Below are positions 59,374 to 64,000 of a stretch of 64,000 nucleotides of DNA, one piece after another. Numbering within the stretch: position 1 is the first letter of the stretch; every line of letters begins with the position of its first letter. The translations under genes were made by a program, and so were the position numbers. The DNA lies in NCBI RefSeq assembly GCF_936943645.1, contig NZ_CAKZJO010000053.1, positions 1 to 64,000 of the forward strand, in the 5' to 3' direction. Source of the DNA: an uncultured Bradyrhizobium sp. (GTDB lineage: Bacteria; Pseudomonadota; Alphaproteobacteria; Rhizobiales; Xanthobacteraceae). The notes under the pieces were generated by a model. That model was not told where the DNA came from. It searched no databases and saw only the letters and a list, made by a program, of their open reading frames with translations.

Positions 59374-60486
59374 TCAGACGCGCCGCGATCCCACCGCTTG
59401 GTGCGGCTGCGGCATGCCGGCACGATCGACCAGCAGATCGGTCAGCCCAGCCCCCAGCCACATGCCGCCGAGCACGAGCCAGGCGGTCAGCGCGAAGACC
59501 GAGGCGCCGGTGACACCGGCGCCGACCGCGCAGCCACCGGCGAGCATCGCGCCGAAGCCCATCAGCACGGCCCCCAGCAGATAGCGCCGCATGCCGAGCC
59601 CGTCCGAGAAGCCCTCGAGCTTCAGTTCATGGCTACGCGCGGCGGCCAGAAACGAGCCGAGGAACACGCCGGGGATGATGCCGAGGTCGAAGCCGAGCCG
59701 GAGCTGCGCGCTGTTGAGCACCAGCATCAAGAGCTCGGCCGACGGTCCGCTGAACGTGAGGCTCTTCAGCGTCACCGGCGCGAAGGAGGCCTGCGACAGC
59801 TGGTAGGTGAAGAGCCAGCCGGCGACGACGGCCGCGCCGGTTGCAAGCGCTGCCAGGATCAGCCGGCGCGGCAACCGGCTGCGAAAGGCGAAGGACAGGC
59901 CCGCAATCAGCCATACGCCTCCGAAGGCGAGCTTCTCCGGCGTGCCGGCCCCGAACATCGCCATGATGTCGCGCGACGGGCCGCCGTCAACCAGCCACAG
60001 ATTGGTCACCCATTCGCGCGCGGGCGACAGCAGGCCGCGATAGGAGGCTTGCGCGGTCACCGCGAACACCAACCCCGACAGCAAGGCCCGGAGATTGCCG
60101 TTGGCCGAGAGCACCAAAAGCCGGCTGGCGCAGCCCCGTGCCAAAATCATCCCGCACCCGAACATCACGCCGCCGAGCAGCGCGCCGGAGATGCTGCCCT
60201 GCTGCGCGAGCTGGCGCGCCTCGGAGACGTCGAGCCAGCCGAGCGCGACCAGGCCTTGCGTGCCGACCAGCGCCGCGGCGAAGGTCAGGAGCCAGACCGC
60301 AAGGCGCGGCCCGCCCTCGCCGCGCGAGAATTCGACGGCCGCGGCGCGCAGGCAAAAGCGGCTGCGCTGCGCGAAGAACCCGAACAGGCCTCCGACCAGA
60401 AGGCCGCCGAGCCATGACAGCCGGTCTTCCCCTACGAGATCGATGATCGACGTCAGCACGTCCGCCTCGCCTGTTCCTGCGCGCAT
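59374..60486 (-). CDS. Full-length YeeE/YedE-family sulfur transporter
   Basis: The 370-residue membrane protein has two YeeE halves with conserved cysteines in FFAQRSRFCLRAAAVEF, GMILARGCASRLLVLSANGN and MLAGGCAVGAGVTGASVFAL. The layout matches TsuA/YeeE-type thiosulfate transporters. It is encoded immediately upstream of the half-size pair, with a separate promoter between them. It would take up reduced sulfur for, or move sulfur produced by, the Sox-type enzymes. Confidence 0.9.
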   Translation of the reverse strand: MRAGTGEADVLTSIIDLVGEDRLSWLGGLLVGGLFGFFAQRSRFCLRAAAVEFSRGEGGPRLAVWLLTFAAALVGTQGLVALGWLDVSEARQLAQQGSISGALLGGVMFGCGMILARGCASRLLVLSANGNLRALLSGLVFAVTAQASYRGLLSPAREWVTNLWLVDGGPSRDIMAMFGAGTPEKLAFGGVWLIAGLSFAFRSRLPRRLILAALATGAAVVAGWLFTYQLSQASFAPVTLKSLTFSGPSAELLMLVLNSAQLRLGFDLGIIPGVFLGSFLAAARSHELKLEGFSDGLGMRRYLLGAVLMGFGAMLAGGCAVGAGVTGASVFALTAWLVLGGMWLGAGLTDLLVDRAGMPQPHQAVGSRRV

Positions 60487-60564
60487 GCGAGTCTACCGAT
60501 CTCCTCGTCGCCTCCCATGAGCCAGATCAAGGCTCGACGCCGCGGGATGCGGAACATAGCGGCT

Positions 60565-61008
60565 TCAGGGGCGCAAATAGGCAAATCCCTGCTGCTGCAG
60601 CTCGGCGAGCCGCACCACGCCGCCCTTCTCGGCCACCACGAAGCCGGGCGTAAGATCATCGAGCTTGACGCCTTGTGCCTTCATGGTGTTGGCGCAGGCA
60701 TCGAAGCCGACGCCGGCATCGACGAGCTTCGCCATCATCGCAATGGTGTGGTCCTGGGCCGCGAGCGCGTGGAAGGCGCGGAGCGCCGGCCCATGCACCA
60801 CCAGCCTGATGTCGGCCTTACCGGGTCCACCGACGCCATCGACGTGGTTCTGCAGATTGCCCAGAACGAAGACGACGCGGTCGGCATCAGCGAGATGATA
60901 GGCGACGCGCTGCCGCGCCGGCGTTTCCGTCGCCGCGGACGCCTGGCGCACGGTGAAGGCACCAAATAGTCCGGCAAGGCTCGCGCGAAGCATGGATCGA
61001 CGCTGCAT
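60565..61008 (-). CDS. Exported DsrE-family protein 1
   Basis: The 147-residue protein has a signal-like N-terminus (RRSMLRASLAGLFGAFTVRQ) and a DsrE/F-like fold with a conserved cysteine in FDACANTMKAQGV. DsrE proteins carry sulfur as a persulfide on this cysteine. ATG 61008 has AGGGGGAA at 5 bases upstream. It lies 8 bases after the hydrolase gene and closes the soxCD-linked run. Confidence 0.85.
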   Translation of the reverse strand: MQRRSMLRASLAGLFGAFTVRQASAATETPARQRVAYHLADADRVVFVLGNLQNHVDGVGGPGKADIRLVVHGPALRAFHALAAQDHTIAMMAKLVDAGVGFDACANTMKAQGVKLDDLTPGFVVAEKGGVVRLAELQQQGFAYLRP

Positions 61009-61016
61009 GGTTCCCC

Positions 61017-61922
61017 CTATCGTGTCTGCTTGATGAACTCGGCGATGCGATCGGCGACGTCTTCGGCGAACAGGTCGCGGAAGAAATGATCGGCATCCTC
61101 GATCTTGTCGAGCTGGACCCTGCCCCCGCTCGACCCGGCAAGGGATGCGAAAGCCGCTTCCACGTCGGGCACGACGCTGTCCTTGGTCGCGGCCAACACC
61201 AGCACCGGCAGTTTTACGCGCGCCACGAGCGCGGCGGTGTCCTGGCCCGCGTCGGCCGCGTAGAACGAGGCAAATGCGCGGGCGGATGCCACGGCATTGC
61301 GACAATAGATGAAGCCGGGGACGTCCATCCACTCCCCGCCGCCGCCCGCCGCAACCGCTTTCGTGGCCAGCTCCAGAAACGGTTCGAGCGGCTTGCCATA
61401 GGTCTTGGCGTAGGAGGCGCGCAAATCGGCCTCGGCTTTCGCAGTCACCGGCGCCAGCAGCACCGCACCCGCGACCTGCGGGGTGCCGCTGGCTGCGAGA
61501 TAGCGCGCGACCTGGTTGCCGCCGCGCGAATGGCCGAACGCGAAGACCAGCCGGGACACGTCCTTCGCCCGACCGACCCAGGCGTCGATCTCGGCAACGG
61601 CGTCCTCGGCGACATAGTCATGCCGCACGGCGCAGTCATACATGCCCTTGCGGCGATCAACCCCGAGCGACAGCGTATGGACGAGCGAGGCGATGCCGCG
61701 CTGCTCCAGCGCCTTGGCAACGCCCTGAATGACCTCCATGTCCTTGTGCGCGAGCGTGCCGTGGGTCATCACGACGAGCGGCGTGTCCGGCGTCATCTCG
61801 GCCGGCGTGCGCAGCGTCGCCAGCGTCGTACGGCCGGCGACCGACAGTTCGAGCTCCTGCTCGGCCGCGTATGCGGACCCTGCGAACGCGAGCACGACAG
61901 TCAGTCCCAGCAACCATCGCAT
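61017..61922 (-). CDS. Exported alpha/beta hydrolase (dienelactone hydrolase-like)
   Basis: The 301-residue protein has a cleavable signal peptide (MRWLLGLTVVLAFAGSAYAA) and the catalytic elbow FAFGHSRGGNQVARYL. The likely acid is in ATKDSVVPDVE and the histidine in EDADHFFRDLF, so the triad is complete. The substrate is not evident; it sits between two DsrE genes and may act on a thioester or sulfur compound in the periplasm. It is 15 bases from DsrE protein 2. Confidence 0.85.
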   Translation of the reverse strand: MRWLLGLTVVLAFAGSAYAAEQELELSVAGRTTLATLRTPAEMTPDTPLVVMTHGTLAHKDMEVIQGVAKALEQRGIASLVHTLSLGVDRRKGMYDCAVRHDYVAEDAVAEIDAWVGRAKDVSRLVFAFGHSRGGNQVARYLAASGTPQVAGAVLLAPVTAKAEADLRASYAKTYGKPLEPFLELATKAVAAGGGGEWMDVPGFIYCRNAVASARAFASFYAADAGQDTAALVARVKLPVLVLAATKDSVVPDVEAAFASLAGSSGGRVQLDKIEDADHFFRDLFAEDVADRIAEFIKQTR

Positions 61923-61937
61923 CGTCGGCGATCTCCC

Positions 61938-62402
61938 CTATGGCCGGACAATCGTCCAGTTCTTCTCCGCCAAATCCATCAGCGCGGCAACCCCGACCTG
62001 CGTGACGCTGACGCCCTCGATCAGGGGTGGTCGCCTGTCCTCCTTCGCCGCCAGCGTCTCCAGCGTATTGCCGCAGGCGATGAAGCTGACATTGGGCATC
62101 GATTTCAGGAAATTCACCAGACGCTCCTTCACCGGCGAGCGGTCCGCGAGCAGCATGTCGAGGCCGCCGTTGAAGGCGACAATCACGATCTCGACGTCCT
62201 CGCCCTGCCCGGAATAATGCCGCGAGACGTTGGCGGCGACATCGAGCACGGCACGCATCTTGACCGGGTCGTCGTCGCTGATCTGCAGCGCGAGCCTGTG
62301 AGGCTCCGCCGCCCGGGTCACGGCCGGATGGATCATGGCGAGCAGGCCGGCCGCGACAGCCGCATGCAGCAGCGTGCGGCGGCTCGCCCGGCCGTCTCTC
62401 AC
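61938..62402 (-). CDS. Exported DsrE-family protein 2
   Basis: The 154-residue protein has a signal with paired arginines (ASRRTLLHAAVAAGLLAMIH) and a DsrE-like fold with cysteine in VSFIACGNTLETLAAKE. GTG 62402 overlaps the stop of the SoxD-like cytochrome gene by 4 bases (GTGA), so it is translationally coupled. It is a paralogue of DsrE protein 1, and the two may form a sulfur relay in the periplasm. Confidence 0.85.
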   Translation of the reverse strand: MRDGRASRRTLLHAAVAAGLLAMIHPAVTRAAEPHRLALQISDDDPVKMRAVLDVAANVSRHYSGQGEDVEIVIVAFNGGLDMLLADRSPVKERLVNFLKSMPNVSFIACGNTLETLAAKEDRRPPLIEGVSVTQVGVAALMDLAEKNWTIVRP

Positions 62403-63091
62403 TCCACGCCCCGCGACTTCTTCTCCTTGCCGTCCTCGGGCGTGACGTCGATGGCGGCAGCGCGCCCGGTGATCTTCACCGGGGCGATGCAATCCTTCAT
62501 GCAGGGGTCCTTCTGCCAGAACGACTTCTCGCTGGTGGCACGGTCGTCCATCACAAAGCCCTGCTCGTTCGGCATCTTGATCGCGGCGAGGGTCTTCTTG
62601 TTCAGCTCGAAATTCTGATCGGTGACGACGTCGTTGAGATACAGGACGTAGGCGACCAGCGCGTAATATTCGTCGACCGACAACGACCCCGTATTGCCGT
62701 AAGGCATGGCGTGCCTGACGTAGTCGAACACGGTGGAGGCATAGGGCCAGTAGGAGCCGACCGTCTTGACCGGATTGTCCGATGTCAGCGAGCCCTTGCC
62801 GCCGGCCAGCACCGGCCAGCGGCCGTTGCCCTCGCCGAACTCGCCGTGGCAGGTCGCGCAATTGTCCATGAACAGCTTTTCGCCCTGCGCGACGGTGCCC
62901 TTGCCTTCCGGCAGGCCCTGCCCGTCCGGACGCACGTCGATGTCCCAGCCGCGGATCTCGTCCGCGGTCGGCGCGCGGCCGATGTGATAGCGCGGACCGC
63001 TCTTGGCATCTGCCTTCTGCTGCGCAAGCGCCGGCGCACTCAGCGCACAGGCGAACAGCGCGGCTGCAACGAACTTAAGCGACTTCGACAT
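62399..63091 (-). CDS. SoxD-like c-type cytochrome subunit of sulfite dehydrogenase
   Basis: The 230-residue exported cytochrome has a signal peptide (LKFVAAALFACALSAPALAQ), the heme motif CATCH (78-82) and MPYGNTGSLSVDEYYALVAY, which supplies the methionine ligand and matches SoxD. It takes electrons from the molybdenum subunit SoxC, encoded just upstream with a 17-base overlap. Only one heme site is visible, so it is shorter than diheme SoxD proteins. ATG 63091 starts the signal peptide. Confidence 0.9.
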   Translation of the reverse strand: MSKSLKFVAAALFACALSAPALAQQKADAKSGPRYHIGRAPTADEIRGWDIDVRPDGQGLPEGKGTVAQGEKLFMDNCATCHGEFGEGNGRWPVLAGGKGSLTSDNPVKTVGSYWPYASTVFDYVRHAMPYGNTGSLSVDEYYALVAYVLYLNDVVTDQNFELNKKTLAAIKMPNEQGFVMDDRATSEKSFWQKDPCMKDCIAPVKITGRAAAIDVTPEDGKEKKSRGVE

Positions 63092-64000
63092 TCTCGACCT
63101 CACCATTGGCCTGCACATGCCAGGTCTGGATGCCATTGTTGTGATAGATGGAGTTGACGCCGCGGATCTTGCGCAGCTCGGCCTTGCTCGGCTGCACATA
63201 GCCGGTCTCGTCCTGCACGCGCGATTGCAGCAGCAGCGGCTCGCCGTTCCAGTCGAACTCGTAGTAGAAACGCGTCAGCGCCTTGTCGAGCACGGGCCCG
63301 TCGAGCCGTGCCGGCCACCAGTTGCGGCCGCCGTCGAGCGACACGTCGACGCGCTTGACCTTGCCGTTGCCGCTCCAGGCCAGACCCGAGACGATGGTGA
63401 AACCCTTGCCGTGCTTGATCGGCGCCTGCGGACTCGGGCTCGTGATCACGGACTTGGCGTCCATCGACCAGGTGAAGCGGCGCGCCTTGCCGTTCGGCAT
63501 GAGGTCCGTGTATTTCGACGTCTCCTCGCGGGTGTGCCAGGGCTGGTCGCCGACCTTGATGCGGCGCAGCCACTTGACCCAGAGATTGCCCTGCCAGCCC
63601 GGCACCACGAGCCGCATCGGATAGCCCTGCTCGGGATAGAGCGCCTCGCCGTTCATCTTGTAGGCGATGATGCAATCGTCGAGCGCCTTCTCGATCGGCA
63701 GGCTGCGGTCCATCGCGGCGGCGTCGGCGCCTTCGACCAGCAGCCACTTGCCGTTGGTCTTGACGCCGGCTTCTTCCAGCAGCGTGCGCAGCGAGACGCC
63801 GGTGTACTGCACGCAATGGATCATGCCGTGGGTGAACTGGCAGCCGTTGAGCTGGGCACCGCGCCATTCCATGCCCGAATTCGCCGCGCACTCCATGAAG
63901 TGGATGCGGTTGACGCGCGGATAGCGCTTCAGCTCCTCCAGCGTGAGAATAAGCGGACGCTCGACGAGGCCGTGGATCATCAGGCGGTGATCGGCCGGAT
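63075..64000 (-). CDS. soxC: SoxC-like sulfite dehydrogenase molybdopterin subunit (partial)
   Basis: The gene enters from beyond the right edge, and its last 308 codons are seen. The molybdenum ligand cysteine is in RIHFMECAANSGMEWRGAQL. The dimerisation domain follows with VVPGWQGNLWVKWLRRIKVG and VDVSLDGGRNWWPARL. It belongs to the sulfite oxidase family and matches SoxC, which oxidises sulfane sulfur or sulfite in the periplasm with SoxD. The frame stays open through position 64000 (residues PADHRLMIHGLVERPL), so the start lies outside the window. Confidence 0.92.
   Translation of the reverse strand, partial: PADHRLMIHGLVERPLILTLEELKRYPRVNRIHFMECAANSGMEWRGAQLNGCQFTHGMIHCVQYTGVSLRTLLEEAGVKTNGKWLLVEGADAAAMDRSLPIEKALDDCIIAYKMNGEALYPEQGYPMRLVVPGWQGNLWVKWLRRIKVGDQPWHTREETSKYTDLMPNGKARRFTWSMDAKSVITSPSPQAPIKHGKGFTIVSGLAWSGNGKVKRVDVSLDGGRNWWPARLDGPVLDKALTRFYYEFDWNGEPLLLQSRVQDETGYVQPSKAELRKIRGVNSIYHNNGIQTWHVQANGEVENVEVA

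Overview
The window looks like chromosome from a high-GC soil alphaproteobacterium, most likely Bradyrhizobium or a close relative in Nitrobacteraceae. The reasons are the GC-rich codon use, the long runs of overlapping catabolic genes with ABC and tripartite tricarboxylate (TTT) importers, a sox-type sulfur cluster, and several intergenic palindromic repeats of kinds I remember from Bradyrhizobium genomes. No rRNA, tRNA, insertion sequence, phage or CRISPR was seen. Nearly all of the window is metabolic gene clusters.

Region A (1-17.9 kb, all + strand) is one long tightly packed gene run. It begins with the end of a branched-chain-type substrate-binding protein and two ABC ATPases. The second ATPase is fused to a Tm-1-like (UPF0261) domain and is followed by the TIM-barrel partner of that domain. 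Next come a 970-residue flotillin-like protein with 41 hendecad repeats, two SRPBCC (CoxG-like) proteins, a molybdenum hydroxylase (FAD, 2Fe-2S and a large subunit split over two genes), the MoxR/VWA pair used for maturation of such enzymes, and three lactonase- or amidase-type hydrolases plus an azoreductase. This is my best candidate for an undescribed catabolic system. Its substrate cannot be read from the sequence.

Region B (18-31.7 kb) is an acyl-CoA pathway transcribed leftward from an enoyl-CoA hydratase through an ADP-forming acyl-CoA synthetase, a solute-binding protein, two acyl-CoA dehydrogenases and two SDRs to a CMD-family protein and TctB/TctA. A TctC-like receptor lies divergently. 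A TetR gene and copies of a GACCGATCGGTC palindrome in both divergent promoter regions suggest one small regulon. Region C (31.7-36.2 kb) holds a LysR gene, a flavin monooxygenase with its reductase, a phosphoesterase and a Nudix protein.

Region D (36.2-50.7 kb, - strand) joins a ribitol/D-ribulose pathway (sugar ABC importer with a frameshifted ATPase, ribitol-dehydrogenase-like SDR, FGGY kinase) to a glycerol-3-phosphate-type importer with a glycerophosphodiesterase and a secreted PhoD. A SorC regulator and a shared ACATATGT palindrome appear to tie the parts together. The set would suit scavenging of polyol-phosphate polymers. Region E (50.9-54.8 kb) has two ureide-degradation genes, a DctA transporter and a divergent LysR gene. 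Region F (54.8-55.8 kb) is non-coding and repeat-rich.

Region G (55.8-64 kb) carries a histidine-rich c-type cytochrome, a Crp/Fnr regulator, a SqrR/BigR-type ArsR regulator, three YeeE/YedE sulfur transporters, two exported DsrE proteins around a hydrolase, and SoxD/SoxC-type sulfite dehydrogenase subunits. A promoter with an embedded ATTC-N8-GAAT site precedes two of the transporter genes, which supports sulfide or persulfide control of the sulfur genes.
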